DNA from: Sphingomonas sp.
GTDB lineage: Bacteria; Pseudomonadota; Alphaproteobacteria; Sphingomonadales; Sphingomonadaceae
Assembly: GCA_025936675.1 (NCBI GenBank)
Contig: JAICSX010000005.1
Location: 8,785-72,784, forward strand
Direction: 5' to 3'
DNA length: 64,000 bases
The position numbers and the translations under genes are program-made. The notes beneath the pieces were generated by a model. That model did no database searches. It had not been told where the DNA came from and was given only the letters and a program-made list of their open reading frames with translations. This document shows, piece after piece, positions 49,373-59,938 of this stretch (within the stretch, counting starts at the first letter, position 1; the number at the start of each line of letters is the position of its first letter).

Positions 49373-49458
49373 GCGGACGTGGCGGAACGGTAGACGCTGG
49401 GGACTTAAAATCCTCTTCCCGATTGGGAGTGTGGGTTCGACTCCCACCGTCCGCACCA
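49373..49458 (+). tRNA. tRNA-Leu (anticodon TAA)
   Basis: An 86-base class II tRNA: acceptor GCGGACG with CGTCCGC, A and encoded CCA; D-arm TGGCGGAACGGTAGACGC; anticodon loop CTTAAAA with TAA; a long variable arm TCTTCCCGATTGGGAGT; T-loop GGTTCGACTCC. It decodes UUA, a rare codon in this GC-rich genome. Confidence 0.97.
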
Positions 49459-49552
49459 GCCTCAAGGGCAACTGATTCTCTCCATTTCGGAGAGGAATTT
49501 ATTAAACGTTCGCAAGGTATCAGGGACGCGCAATTGTAGGCGGCGAACCCAA

Positions 49553-51142
49553 GTGAAGAGTAGCTCCAGTTCCAGGGTGGTGAGCGCACGCCGGGACGCC
49601 GTTGTTCTGGCCGTCCTCATCACCGCTGTCATGCTGCTCATCTGGAACGGCAGCGCCTTCTTCCACAACCTTCGAATCGGCGGCCAGCAGTTCGGCCCGG
49701 AAATCCGCATCGCGAGCACGGCGCTGACGCTCAACGTGGCGCTGATCCTGTTCGGTTGGCGCCGCTACGTGGATCTCCAGCACGAAGCGGAGATGCGCGC
49801 CGAGCAAGAGCGCCGCGCGACGGTGCTCGCAACGACTGATGCAATCACGGGCCTCTACAACCGGAAAGGCTTCGCCGACCGGGGAGCCCAGCTCTCTGCC
49901 GCCGCGGCAGAGCGTGGGGACAATTTGGTCGTCATCTCTTTCCAGATCCATCGCTTCAAGACGGTCAACGACCAGCATGGCTATGAGACTGGCGACCGCT
50001 TGCTGAAATCGATCTCCGTCTCCTTGGCGCACGAGCTCGGACCGGACTCGGTGATCGCGCGCCTCAGCGGCGACGAATTTGCCGTCGCTCTTGCACTCAG
50101 CCCGGATGACATGAACCGCGCTGACGAACTTGCCGAAGTCGTGCTTCACACCGTCACGACGCCGCTGCTGTTCGAGGAGCGGATCATCCAGGTCGGCGCG
50201 TTCGCAGGCATTGCATCGACTCCGGCAGCGAATGCGCGCATTCCCGACATTCTCCGCCGTGCCGACATCGCAATGGACCATGCGCGAAGCGGCAGGGTCG
50301 CTCGTCCGGTGTGGTTTGACGCAGGCATGGAGCGCGCGCTCATCGCCCACGGCGAGATCGAGCAGGGTATCCGCGTCGGCCTCGAGCACGACCAGTTCGT
50401 CCCTTATTTCGAGCCGCAGGTCGACCTTCAGACGGGCGAGATCGTGGGTTTCGAGGTGCTCGCTCGCTGGATCCATCCGCTCTCGGGGGTGATCGGCCCC
50501 GATGTGTTCATCCCGGTCGCCGAGGAGATAGGGCTGATTGGACGGTTGTCCGAGCATGTGATCGCCGAGGCGCTTCGCGAAGCGGCCGAGTGGGATCCGA
50601 CGGTCAAAATCTCGGTCAACATCTCGCCGTTGCAACTTGCCGACGGCTGGCTCGCGCAGCGGATCGTCAAGACGCTTGCCGACACCGGCTTCCCGGCGGA
50701 GCGCCTCGTCGTCGAAGTCACCGAAAGCTCGCTCTTCGCTGATCTCGATCTCGCCAAGACCATTGTGACCAGCTTGAAGAACCAGGGCATTCGTCTCGCG
50801 CTCGACGACTTCGGGACGGGTTTCTCTTCGCTCGCGCACCTGAGGTCGCTGCCGTTCGACATCATCAAGATCGACCGCAGCTTCGTCACCAACATCAATA
50901 CCAAGCGGGAAAGCTCGGCGATCGTCCGCGCAGTGCAGACGCTGGCCGCATCCCTACCCGTCCCCGTTTGCGTCGAAGGGATCGAGAACGAAGATTCCTA
51001 CAACACGGTCGTGCGGCTGGGATGCGAAATCGGCCAGGGCTGGTATTTCGGCAAACCGATGCCCGCCGAGCAGGCGCGCGAGTTGCTTGCAGCGCATCGC
51101 CGCGACGGCCATCCGCCGCTGCGCAGCGCAGTCAACGGCTAA
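49553..51142 (+). CDS. Membrane GGDEF-EAL protein with degenerate GGDEF domain
   Basis: A 529-aa paralogue of the 45.1-kb protein, with the same N-terminus of two helices ending ALILFGWRR. In the first domain the metal-binding DLD is replaced (ISFQIHRFKTVNDQHG) and the signature reads SGDEF, so diguanylate cyclase activity is unlikely. The EAL domain keeps the key acidic residues (GFEVLARWIHP; LALDDFGTGFSSL; KIDRSF; CVEGIEN), so it is probably a phosphodiesterase, perhaps controlled by GTP binding to the dead domain. GTG start at 49553. Confidence 0.88.
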   Translation: MKSSSSSRVVSARRDAVVLAVLITAVMLLIWNGSAFFHNLRIGGQQFGPEIRIASTALTLNVALILFGWRRYVDLQHEAEMRAEQERRATVLATTDAITGLYNRKGFADRGAQLSAAAAERGDNLVVISFQIHRFKTVNDQHGYETGDRLLKSISVSLAHELGPDSVIARLSGDEFAVALALSPDDMNRADELAEVVLHTVTTPLLFEERIIQVGAFAGIASTPAANARIPDILRRADIAMDHARSGRVARPVWFDAGMERALIAHGEIEQGIRVGLEHDQFVPYFEPQVDLQTGEIVGFEVLARWIHPLSGVIGPDVFIPVAEEIGLIGRLSEHVIAEALREAAEWDPTVKISVNISPLQLADGWLAQRIVKTLADTGFPAERLVVEVTESSLFADLDLAKTIVTSLKNQGIRLALDDFGTGFSSLAHLRSLPFDIIKIDRSFVTNINTKRESSAIVRAVQTLAASLPVPVCVEGIENEDSYNTVVRLGCEIGQGWYFGKPMPAEQARELLAAHRRDGHPPLRSAVNG

Positions 51143-51245
51143 GGTCGAACTCTAAAGCCCGACCCGGCGTCCCGCTTCGGGACTGCGGATCCGCTTGCGC
51201 TCGTCCCGCATTTAGTCATGGTAAACGCCGCGTTAGGGAGTTGCC

Positions 51246-51413
51246 ATGCACGTCGTCCGCCCTGTCTTTGCCTTGCATCCGAAATCCTTCGGTCGCGGGC
51301 CGGTGCGTGAGCTTCAAAAGAACGTGCAGCCCTCCGCGATCATCGACGACCTCAAGCTCTTTGCCATGACGTTCGTGGCGGGATTCCTCTTCGTTTCAGT
51401 CCTGATCGGCTAG
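51246..51413 (+). CDS. Small protein of 55 aa with C-terminal membrane helix
   Basis: ATG at 51246 with GGGAG five bases upstream gives a 55-aa product. A basic soluble half (PVFALHPKSFGRGPVRELQK, QPSAIIDDLK) is followed by one hydrophobic helix at the very end (LFAMTFVAGFLFVSVLIG), so it is probably a tail-anchored inner-membrane protein. It ends four bases before the facing MFS gene. Regular codon use and a strong Shine-Dalgarno support it. Function unknown. Confidence 0.65.
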   Translation: MHVVRPVFALHPKSFGRGPVRELQKNVQPSAIIDDLKLFAMTFVAGFLFVSVLIG

Positions 51414-51417
51414 CGGC

Positions 51418-52692
51418 TCAATCGCAGGCGAGGTGGAGCTTCCATCCGAGCCAGGCTGAGACGATGCACATCGCTGCGACGAGCAGGAGCTGCGCCGTCG
51501 GTCCTACGCCCGCCAGGTTGAGTCCGATCGAGAGCAGGCTCCCGATGACCATCGCGCCCGAGTTCACGATGTTGTTGGCGGCGACGGTGCGCGAGGTTTC
51601 TGTCTTGGGCACCGTCGTCGTGAGGAATGCATAGAGCGGCACCACGAACATTCCCCCGGTGACCGCGACCCCGAGCAGGCACAGGATCATCGGCCAGGCC
51701 ATCGGATTGTAGAGGAAGTTCCCGAGCGTGGTCAGGTCGGGCCCATGCTTGCTCCAGGTCAGCGCGACGAAATGGAGCAGCAGGACGAACACACCCATCG
51801 CGATCACCGCGGGCGGCGCGAATCTGGCCGAGACTTCGCTCTTCAGCAGGCGATTGATCGCAACCGACCCGATCGCGATTCCGATAGAGAAGACAGCGAT
51901 GAACAGGCTGGCAACCTGCTCGTTCGCGCCGAGCACGTTCTTAACCAGCGGCGGAAAAATGATGATGAGGACCGCGCCGATCGTCCAGAAGAAGCTGATC
52001 GCGAGGATCGCGAGGAACAGGCGCCGAATGTGCATCGTCGCGCTCACGAGCTCGATCGATGCATGGACGATGTGCCAGGTGATTGGTAGCCGTTCGGCGG
52101 CCGGTGGGGCGGGCGGGACCTGCCGCCCAGCGGCATAGCCGAGCAACGCGAAGCCGAACACCGCGCCCGCCGCCCAGTCGGGATGTGATGCAACCACGCC
52201 CGCGAGGATGGTGCCTAAAAGGATTGCAATATACGTGCCCGCCTCGACCAGGCCCGTACCGCCGAGCACTTCGTCACGCTGAAGATGCTGGGGCAGGATC
52301 GAATATTTGATCGGTCCGAAGAACGTCGAATGCACGCCCATCGCGAGCACTGCCGCGAGCATCAGATATTTGTTCGCGAGCATCAGCCCCGCGCCGCCGA
52401 CGATCATGATCCCGATCTCGGCAAACTTGATGATCCGGATCAGCTTGGCCTTGTCATGGTCGTCGGCAAGCTGACCGGACAAAGCTGAGAAGAGGAAGAA
52501 GGGAAGGATGAACAGCCCCTGCGCGATAGCGCTGAACTGGAACTCCTGCCGTGCATCCTTGAGCAACTGGTAGGTAACGAACAGCACCACTGCCTGCTTG
52601 AACAGGCTGTCGTTGAACGCCCCCAGGAACTGGGTCGCGAACAACGGCACGAAGCGCCGCGAGCGCAGCAGGTGAGCAACGTTCTGGATCAA
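51418..52692 (-). CDS. MFS transporter, LplT (lysophospholipid transporter)-like
   Basis: A 424-aa, 12-helix MFS protein. The N-terminus RRFVPLFATQFLGAFNDSLFKQ, with GAFNDS-x-x-K in helix 1, and FFGPIKYSILPQHL are hallmarks of the LplT family, which flips lysophospholipids inward for re-acylation. In E. coli the partner Aas acyltransferase is encoded next door and in some bacteria fused; no acyltransferase is seen here, although pgsA (phospholipid synthesis) is the divergent neighbour. Confidence 0.88.
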   Translation of the reverse strand: MIQNVAHLLRSRRFVPLFATQFLGAFNDSLFKQAVVLFVTYQLLKDARQEFQFSAIAQGLFILPFFLFSALSGQLADDHDKAKLIRIIKFAEIGIMIVGGAGLMLANKYLMLAAVLAMGVHSTFFGPIKYSILPQHLQRDEVLGGTGLVEAGTYIAILLGTILAGVVASHPDWAAGAVFGFALLGYAAGRQVPPAPPAAERLPITWHIVHASIELVSATMHIRRLFLAILAISFFWTIGAVLIIIFPPLVKNVLGANEQVASLFIAVFSIGIAIGSVAINRLLKSEVSARFAPPAVIAMGVFVLLLHFVALTWSKHGPDLTTLGNFLYNPMAWPMILCLLGVAVTGGMFVVPLYAFLTTTVPKTETSRTVAANNIVNSGAMVIGSLLSIGLNLAGVGPTAQLLLVAAMCIVSAWLGWKLHLACD

Positions 52693-52787
52693 GCCTGGGC
52701 CGCGCGGGTCTTCATCGTCTGACGGTCATGCGCATAGCCTAGCTTTGCGCATGCGGACAAACCCTTCTAACCGTTGCCGCCGGAACG

Positions 52788-53354
52788 ATGCTGTCGCTGC
52801 CGAATCTTCTCACCCTGTCGCGCATCCTTGCGGTGCCGATCCTCGTTTTCCTGCTGTGGCGGCCGCAGCCGATCGATTACGCGATCACGTTCGCGCTCTA
52901 CTGCCTCGTCGGAATCACCGATTATCTGGACGGCTATCTCGCCAGGGCATGGGGAAGCATCTCGAAGCTCGGCCAATTCCTCGACCCGATCGCCGACAAG
53001 ATCATGGTCGCGGCCGTCTTGGTCATGCTGATCTCGAGCCGGAGATCCAATCCCATTCCGGAGATCGCCGGGCTGAACATCATCGCCGCGCTCATCATCC
53101 TTCTGCGCGAGATCATCGTCTCCGGGTTGCGCGAATATCTTGCCGGCCTGCAGGTCTCGGTTCCGGTCAGCGCGCTCGCCAAGTGGAAGACGACGCTGCA
53201 GCTGGTCGCTTTGGGTGCGCTGATCCTTGGCGGGGCCCTGCCCCACATGCCCTGGGTGCATGAATTTGGGATCCTTTCGCTTTGGGCAGCTGCCGCGCTG
53301 ACGCTCATGACCGGCTACAGTTACTTGCGAACGGGACTTCGCCACATGGAGTGA
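52788..53354 (+). CDS. pgsA: CDP-diacylglycerol-glycerol-3-phosphate 3-phosphatidyltransferase
   Basis: A 188-aa integral membrane enzyme that makes phosphatidylglycerol phosphate, the first step to phosphatidylglycerol and cardiolipin. The CDP-alcohol phosphotransferase motif D48-G-x2-A-R-x8-G-x3-D66-x3-D70 is complete (DYLDGYLARAWGSISKLGQF then LDPIADK). Several hydrophobic helices follow, and the family segment LLREIIVSGLREYLA is present. GCCGGAACG precedes the ATG. Confidence 0.94.
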   Translation: MLSLPNLLTLSRILAVPILVFLLWRPQPIDYAITFALYCLVGITDYLDGYLARAWGSISKLGQFLDPIADKIMVAAVLVMLISSRRSNPIPEIAGLNIIAALIILLREIIVSGLREYLAGLQVSVPVSALAKWKTTLQLVALGALILGGALPHMPWVHEFGILSLWAAAALTLMTGYSYLRTGLRHME

Positions 53355-53399
53355 GAAGCAGTCAGGGAGATTGCTAATCGATTTCCTTGTTCTCACTGA

Positions 53400-55709
<2,310 letters not shown>

Positions 55710-55730
55710 CTGGCCGCGCCGCGCTCGGGC

Positions 55731-56684
55731 TCAGGCGGGCTCGAGCGCGGGTGCCGCGCCATTCGCGGCAACATCGGAGATAAGGTCGCCGGCGATTCGC
55801 CGAAGAGTCGTCGCGAGCAGCTGGAACTCGCTCTCGCGCGGGCTCGAGCGGCGCCAGATCAGCGCGATCTGGCGATAGGGATGATCGGAGCGAAGCGGCT
55901 TCGCGTCGATGTCGGTGCCCGCTAGGATCCCGGCCTCGATCGCCATTCCCGGCACGAAGGTCAGGCCGAGGCCGTTGTCGACCATCTGAACGAGCGTGTG
56001 GAGCGAGGTTCCCATCATCGCCGCGTTCGCGCGGAGCTCCGGCCGGTTGCACGCGGAAAGGGCATGATCCTTGAGGCAATGGCCGTCCTCGAGCAGCAGC
56101 AGCCGGTCTTCGTCGATGTCCGCTGCAGCGATTGAAGCGGTGCCAGGAGCTTCTCCTCGCGGATAGGCAACGTAGAGCGGATCATCGAATAACGGCGTGC
56201 TGTCGACGTCCCCGCAGGCGAAGGGCAGCGCCAAAAGGACGCAGTCGAGCTGCCCGCGGTGAAGCGCCTCGCACGCGGCCGCGCTGGTCTCCTCGCGAAG
56301 ATAGAGCTTGAGCTCGGGCCAATGGCTCCTGAGGCGGGGCAGCATCGTCGGAAGAAGGAAAGGCGCGATCGTCGGGATCACGCCCATTCGAAGCTCACCA
56401 TGAAGCGGGCGTCCCTGCGCGCGCGCCATCTCGGCCAGCTCCTCGGTCTCGCGAAGCACGGCGACCGCCTTCTCCGCGATCTTCTCGCCAAGCGTCGTAA
56501 AGCGCACGACGCGGCGCGTCCGCTCGACCAAGGTGACGCCAAGCAGGGTCTCCAGCTCACGCAATCCGGCCGACAGCGTCGACTGGGTCACGAAGCAGGC
56601 GTCCGCCGCCTTTCCGAAATGGCCGAACCGCTGCAGCGCGACCAGATATTGGAGCTGTTTGACGGTCGGAAGGTGGACAATCAT
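55731..56684 (-). CDS. oxyR: Hydrogen-peroxide sensing LysR-type regulator OxyR
   Basis: A 317-aa LysR regulator. The HTH is at residues 20-50 (HFGKAADACFVTQSTLSAGL). In the regulatory domain Cys203 and Cys212 in EDGHCLKDHALSAC match the redox pair of E. coli OxyR (Cys199/208). It is divergent from ahpC and convergent with katG, the classical peroxide regulon. A LysR-type dyad lies directly in front of its ATG, suggesting autoregulation and control of ahpC. Confidence 0.95.
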   Translation of the reverse strand: MIVHLPTVKQLQYLVALQRFGHFGKAADACFVTQSTLSAGLRELETLLGVTLVERTRRVVRFTTLGEKIAEKAVAVLRETEELAEMARAQGRPLHGELRMGVIPTIAPFLLPTMLPRLRSHWPELKLYLREETSAAACEALHRGQLDCVLLALPFACGDVDSTPLFDDPLYVAYPRGEAPGTASIAAADIDEDRLLLLEDGHCLKDHALSACNRPELRANAAMMGTSLHTLVQMVDNGLGLTFVPGMAIEAGILAGTDIDAKPLRSDHPYRQIALIWRRSSPRESEFQLLATTLRRIAGDLISDVAANGAAPALEPA

Positions 56685-56719
56685 TGATTGATAAATCCAA
56701 TCACTGACAGCCGTATAAT
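56685..56719. promoter_or_regulatory. oxyR-ahpC intergenic control region
   Basis: TGATTG-ATAAATC-CAATCA (56685-56703) is a perfect 6-bp dyad with a 7-base spacer, the size of a LysR-family recognition site, immediately upstream of oxyR. A TATAAT at 56714-56719 is a good -10 for ahpC. OxyR binding is inferred from position. Confidence 0.55.
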
Positions 56720-56795
56720 AGTCTTGAACGATTTAAGCCAGCTACCTAGATCGAGGTCAGTTACGCTGCACTGCAACAATAGGAGATTTGGATTG

Positions 56796-57338
56796 ATGCT
56801 TACCGTTGGTGACAAGCTTCCGGCACTCACGCTGCCCGTCCAGCAGGGCACGTCCGCGCTGCCTGCCGGCGAGACGATCGATCTTGCCGAGACCAATGGC
56901 AAGTGGAAGGTCCTTTTCTACTGGCCCAAGGACTTCACCTTCGTCTGCCCGACGGAGATCGTCGGCTACGGCGAGTTGAAGGCGGACTTCGAGGACCGCG
57001 ACGCGGTCCTGATCGGCGCCTCGACCGACACCGCGCACGTTCACTTCGCGTGGCGCCGCTCCGACGAACAGCTTGGACAGGCCGACTTCCCGTGGATCGC
57101 CGATAACAAGAAGGAGCTCGCTGGAGCGCTCGGCATCCTCGACAAGGATGAAGGCGTGGCGCTTCGAGCGACGTTCATCGTCGATCCCGACAACGTGATC
57201 CAACATGTCACCGTTAACGGCTTGAATGTGGGACGTAACCCGGCTGAGGCGCTTCGGGTCCTCGACGCGTTGCAGACGGACGAGCTGTGTCCCTGCAACT
57301 GGACGCCGGGTGAGGAGGTCTTGAAGCCTGCCGCCTGA
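56796..57338 (+). CDS. ahpC: Alkyl hydroperoxide reductase subunit C (peroxiredoxin)
   Basis: A 180-aa 2-Cys peroxiredoxin. Peroxidatic Cys51 lies in DFTFVCPTEIVGYG; the C-terminus has Cys165 and Cys167 (ELCPCNWTPG), one of which resolves. The C-P-C ending suits the AhpC group reduced by AhpD rather than AhpF, in line with ahpD next door. Start ATG 56796 after AGGAG. OxyR is divergent and probably activates it. Confidence 0.94.
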   Translation: MLTVGDKLPALTLPVQQGTSALPAGETIDLAETNGKWKVLFYWPKDFTFVCPTEIVGYGELKADFEDRDAVLIGASTDTAHVHFAWRRSDEQLGQADFPWIADNKKELAGALGILDKDEGVALRATFIVDPDNVIQHVTVNGLNVGRNPAEALRVLDALQTDELCPCNWTPGEEVLKPAA

Positions 57339-57364
57339 CATCAGTTCTCCCGCAAGGGAGGACA

Positions 57365-57397
57365 GCCGGCCAGCCCTAGCCCCCTTGGCTGGCCGGC
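57365..57397 (+). other. Perfect hairpin between ahpC and ahpD
   Basis: An 11-bp perfect inverted repeat GCCGGCCAGCC/GGCTGGCCGGC with an 11-base loop, 26 bases after ahpC. It lacks a T-run and may protect the 3' end of the ahpC message. Confidence 0.6.
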
Positions 57398-57405
57398 TTA
57401 CCCAA

Positions 57406-57441
57406 GGGGCGGGCATCTCCTCCCCAGGCCCGCCCCTTTTT
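57406..57441 (+). terminator. Terminator or attenuator between ahpC and ahpD
   Basis: Stem GGGGCGGGC/GCCCGCCCC (57406-57414, 57428-57436) followed by TTTTTC, 20 bases before the ahpD start. It should reduce ahpD expression relative to ahpC. Confidence 0.85.
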
Positions 57442-57460
57442 CATTTCCGGAGCTTCCAAC

Positions 57461-57979
57461 ATGTCGCTCAAGCAATTTGCTGAGACGCTGCCCGACTATG
57501 CCAAGGACCTGAGGCTCAACCTCGGCTCAATCCTGTCCGACCAGCTGATCGGCGAACAGCGCAAGCTTGGGCTGCTGCTCGCCTGCGCCCATGGCTCTGG
57601 CTACCGACCGCTGGTCGCCGCCGCCGAAGCCGAGGTCGAGGGAAAGCTCGACGAGAAGATCGCCAATGCTGCGCGGGGCGCAGCGGCGGTGATGGCGATG
57701 AACAACGTCTATTATCGCTTCGTGCACCTCACCTCGAACCCCGAATATGGCACGAAGCCGGCGCGCCTCAGGATGAACTTCATCGGCCAGCACGGCATCG
57801 ACAAGGATGATTTCGAGCTCTTTTCGCTCGCAGTGTCAGCCATGAACGGCTGCGGCATGTGCATCGACAGCCACGAGCGCTTGCTGCTCGAACATGGCGT
57901 CAAATCGGACGTGATACAGAATGCGGTTCGGATTGCCGCCGTGATGAAGGCGATCGCGACCGTCGAAGCGACGCTCTAG
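57461..57979 (+). CDS. ahpD: Alkyl hydroperoxide reductase AhpD
   Basis: A 172-aa all-helical carboxymuconolactone-decarboxylase-fold protein that reduces AhpC with electrons from a lipoylated dehydrogenase. The active site C131-G-M-C134 with His138 (NGCGMCIDSHE) corresponds to Cys130/Cys133/His137 of Mycobacterium AhpD. A CGGAGC sequence precedes the ATG. Its stop overlaps the facing TSUP gene by four bases (CTAG). Confidence 0.94.
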   Translation: MSLKQFAETLPDYAKDLRLNLGSILSDQLIGEQRKLGLLLACAHGSGYRPLVAAAEAEVEGKLDEKIANAARGAAAVMAMNNVYYRFVHLTSNPEYGTKPARLRMNFIGQHGIDKDDFELFSLAVSAMNGCGMCIDSHERLLLEHGVKSDVIQNAVRIAAVMKAIATVEATL

Positions 57980-58842
57980 ATCGTCAGCATCCGGACCGAG
58001 ACGACCAGCAAAGTCATGGCCAAAACTGGCCGCAGGATCGCGTCGGAGGAGCGGCCGCTTAAAAGGCTGCCGACGATGATTCCGGGGATCGAACCCGCCA
58101 ACAGCGCCGCCATCAGCGTGAAGTCGACCGATCCCATCAGCCAGTGACCGATTCCGGCGATCAATGTCAGTGGCACCGCATGGGCAATATCGCTTCCCGC
58201 AATCCGGGCAACCGGAAGGCGCGGGTAAAGGAGTAGGAGAGCGGTCGTGCCGAGCGCTCCGGCCCCAACCGAGGTCAATGACACAAGAATGCCGAGCACA
58301 GCACCGAGGAGAACGGTCCAGTGAGAGATGCGCGCCTCGGGCAATCCACTGAAATGCGGCCCGGCGCGCCTGACGATCCACGGACGGAAGAAGATTGCGA
58401 ACGCCGTCAACAGCAGCACGCTTCCGAGCAGGACGTCGAGGACGGTCGGATCGCCGCTGAGCGTGTTCAATCGACTCATCACGAACAGAGTCGCGATGGA
58501 TGTCGGCACGCTGCCAAGGGCGAGTCCGCCGACGATGTGCCAGTCGACCGTCTGCTGCTTGCCATGAACTGCAGTACCGACGGTCTTCGTGACTGAAGCA
58601 TACAGAAGATCGGTGCCGACGGCAGTCACTGGATGGAAATTGAACAGGAGGACGAGGATCGGCGTCATCAGCGACCCGCCGCCGACGCCCGTCATTCCGA
58701 CGAGCATGCCGACCAGGAAGCCTGCCAGGGAGTAGAGCGGGTTGTATGCGGAAAAGATCTTTTCGCCCCCCAATCGCGCTTGTTCGGCACCGGCGCTTTC
58801 GCTGAACCGGAAGCGCTCGCCAAGAGGAATCGCGGCAGCCAT
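57976..58842 (-). CDS. TSUP-family permease (TauE/SafE)
   Basis: A 288-aa inner-membrane transporter with about eight helices. The duplicated TSUP motif is visible: VGMLVGMTGVGGGSLMTPIL near the start and GILVSLTSVGAGALGTTALL in the second half, plus HPVTAVGTDLLYASVTK. The family exports sulfite, sulfoacetate or other small organosulfur anions; the substrate cannot be fixed, but cysE (cysteine synthesis) is the divergent neighbour. About 30 hydrophilic residues precede the first helix, so the true start could be internal. Confidence 0.88.
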   Translation of the reverse strand: MAAAIPLGERFRFSESAGAEQARLGGEKIFSAYNPLYSLAGFLVGMLVGMTGVGGGSLMTPILVLLFNFHPVTAVGTDLLYASVTKTVGTAVHGKQQTVDWHIVGGLALGSVPTSIATLFVMSRLNTLSGDPTVLDVLLGSVLLLTAFAIFFRPWIVRRAGPHFSGLPEARISHWTVLLGAVLGILVSLTSVGAGALGTTALLLLYPRLPVARIAGSDIAHAVPLTLIAGIGHWLMGSVDFTLMAALLAGSIPGIIVGSLLSGRSSDAILRPVLAMTLLVVSVRMLTI

Positions 58843-58913
58843 TGCTCCGCCCGGCTGGAATTTAAAACGGCCCGCACTTAGATTGATACCGAAACGGCAA
58901 GGAATAGCGGCGC

Positions 58914-59600
58914 TTGCAGTCGAGCCTCATTGCATATCTGGATTCGGTGAAATCGCGCGATCCCGCCGCGCGTTCGCGCTGGGACGTTCTCTTCTATCCG
59001 GGCGTGACCGCGCTGGCTTTGCACCGCGTTGCGCATTGGCTTTGGGAAGGCCGCCTCTTCTTCGTCGCACGCCTGATCAACCACCTGGCGCGGTTCCTCA
59101 CCGCAATCGACATCCATCCAGGCGCGAAGATCGGCAAGCGCTTCTTCCTCGACCATGGCTTCACGGTCATCGGAGAGAGCGCCGAGATCGACGACGACGT
59201 CACCATCTACCAGCATGTGACGCTCGGCGGCACCAACCCCACCACCGGCGTTGGAGGCAAACGCCACCCGACGCTTCGAAGCGGGGTTGTGGTCGGCTCA
59301 GGCGCTCAAATCCTGGGCCCGATCGAAATCGGTGAAGGCGCGAAGATCGGCGCCAATTCGGTGGTCACCAAGGATGTTGCGCCCGGCCAGACGGTTGTGG
59401 GCATTCCCGCAAAGGCTGTGCCGGTCGACGCCGTTCACTACAGTCCCGGCTTCATGCCCTACGGGACGCCCTGCGGCGAGGATGTCGACCCGGTTCGCGC
59501 CCGGCTGCAGGAGCTCGAGAATGAGATCCAAGAGCTCCGCTCGGAGCTGCACAGGATGAAGCCTGCGCGCCAGCCGCAGCCGAAGGTCAAAAGCGCTTGA
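58914..59600 (+). CDS. cysE: Serine O-acetyltransferase
   Basis: A 228-aa left-handed beta-helix enzyme that acetylates serine, the committed step of cysteine synthesis. The hexapeptide repeats begin at IDIHPGAKIGKRFFLDHG; the active-site region is IYQHVTLGGTNP and GKRHPTLRSGVVVGSGAQIL. The short N-terminal helical domain is of the EpsC/bacillus-type short form. A C-terminal coiled coil (LQELENEIQELRSELHRM) is added. Start is TTG at 58914; the stop overlaps the next gene (TTGA). Confidence 0.92.
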   Translation: MQSSLIAYLDSVKSRDPAARSRWDVLFYPGVTALALHRVAHWLWEGRLFFVARLINHLARFLTAIDIHPGAKIGKRFFLDHGFTVIGESAEIDDDVTIYQHVTLGGTNPTTGVGGKRHPTLRSGVVVGSGAQILGPIEIGEGAKIGANSVVTKDVAPGQTVVGIPAKAVPVDAVHYSPGFMPYGTPCGEDVDPVRARLQELENEIQELRSELHRMKPARQPQPKVKSA

Positions 59601-59938
59601 GCGTCATTGCGCCGTTCCCGAGTGCCTGGGACCGGCGCCCAATCGCCACGTTCGATCGACGGGAGCTAGGCCGAATCCTCGACCTTTACGGCCGCATGGT
59701 CGCGGCCGGGCACTGGCGCGATTATGCGCTCCGAATCGATCCCGACGTGGCGATCTTCGCCGCCTTCCGCCGCCATTCCGAGCGCCCGGAGGTTCGAATC
59801 GAAAAACGCCCCGCGCTTCGGCAGAAGCAGGGGGCGTTCGCGCTCGTCGGAGAGCATGGCGCGGTGCTCAAGCGGGGCCACGACCTTGGCGGTGTGCTGG
59901 CCCCGCTCGAGCGCCGGCTTATGCGGCTGGTGCGCTGA
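59597..59938 (+). CDS. DUF2794 family protein
   Basis: A 113-aa cytoplasmic protein with the DUF2794 pattern: TFDRRELGRILDLYGRMVAAG, WRDYALRIDPDVAIFAAFRR, and RPALRQKQGAFALVGEHG. The family is restricted to alphaproteobacteria and is of unknown function. It starts with TTG at 59597, overlapping the cysE stop by four bases, so translation is coupled. The 3' end overlaps the facing membrane-protein gene by 20 bases. Confidence 0.85.
   Translation: MSVIAPFPSAWDRRPIATFDRRELGRILDLYGRMVAAGHWRDYALRIDPDVAIFAAFRRHSERPEVRIEKRPALRQKQGAFALVGEHGAVLKRGHDLGGVLAPLERRLMRLVR

Noticed and set aside
49520..50839. A 439-codon minus-strand frame
   Set aside because: Antisense to the second GGDEF-EAL gene and composed of its mirror codons.
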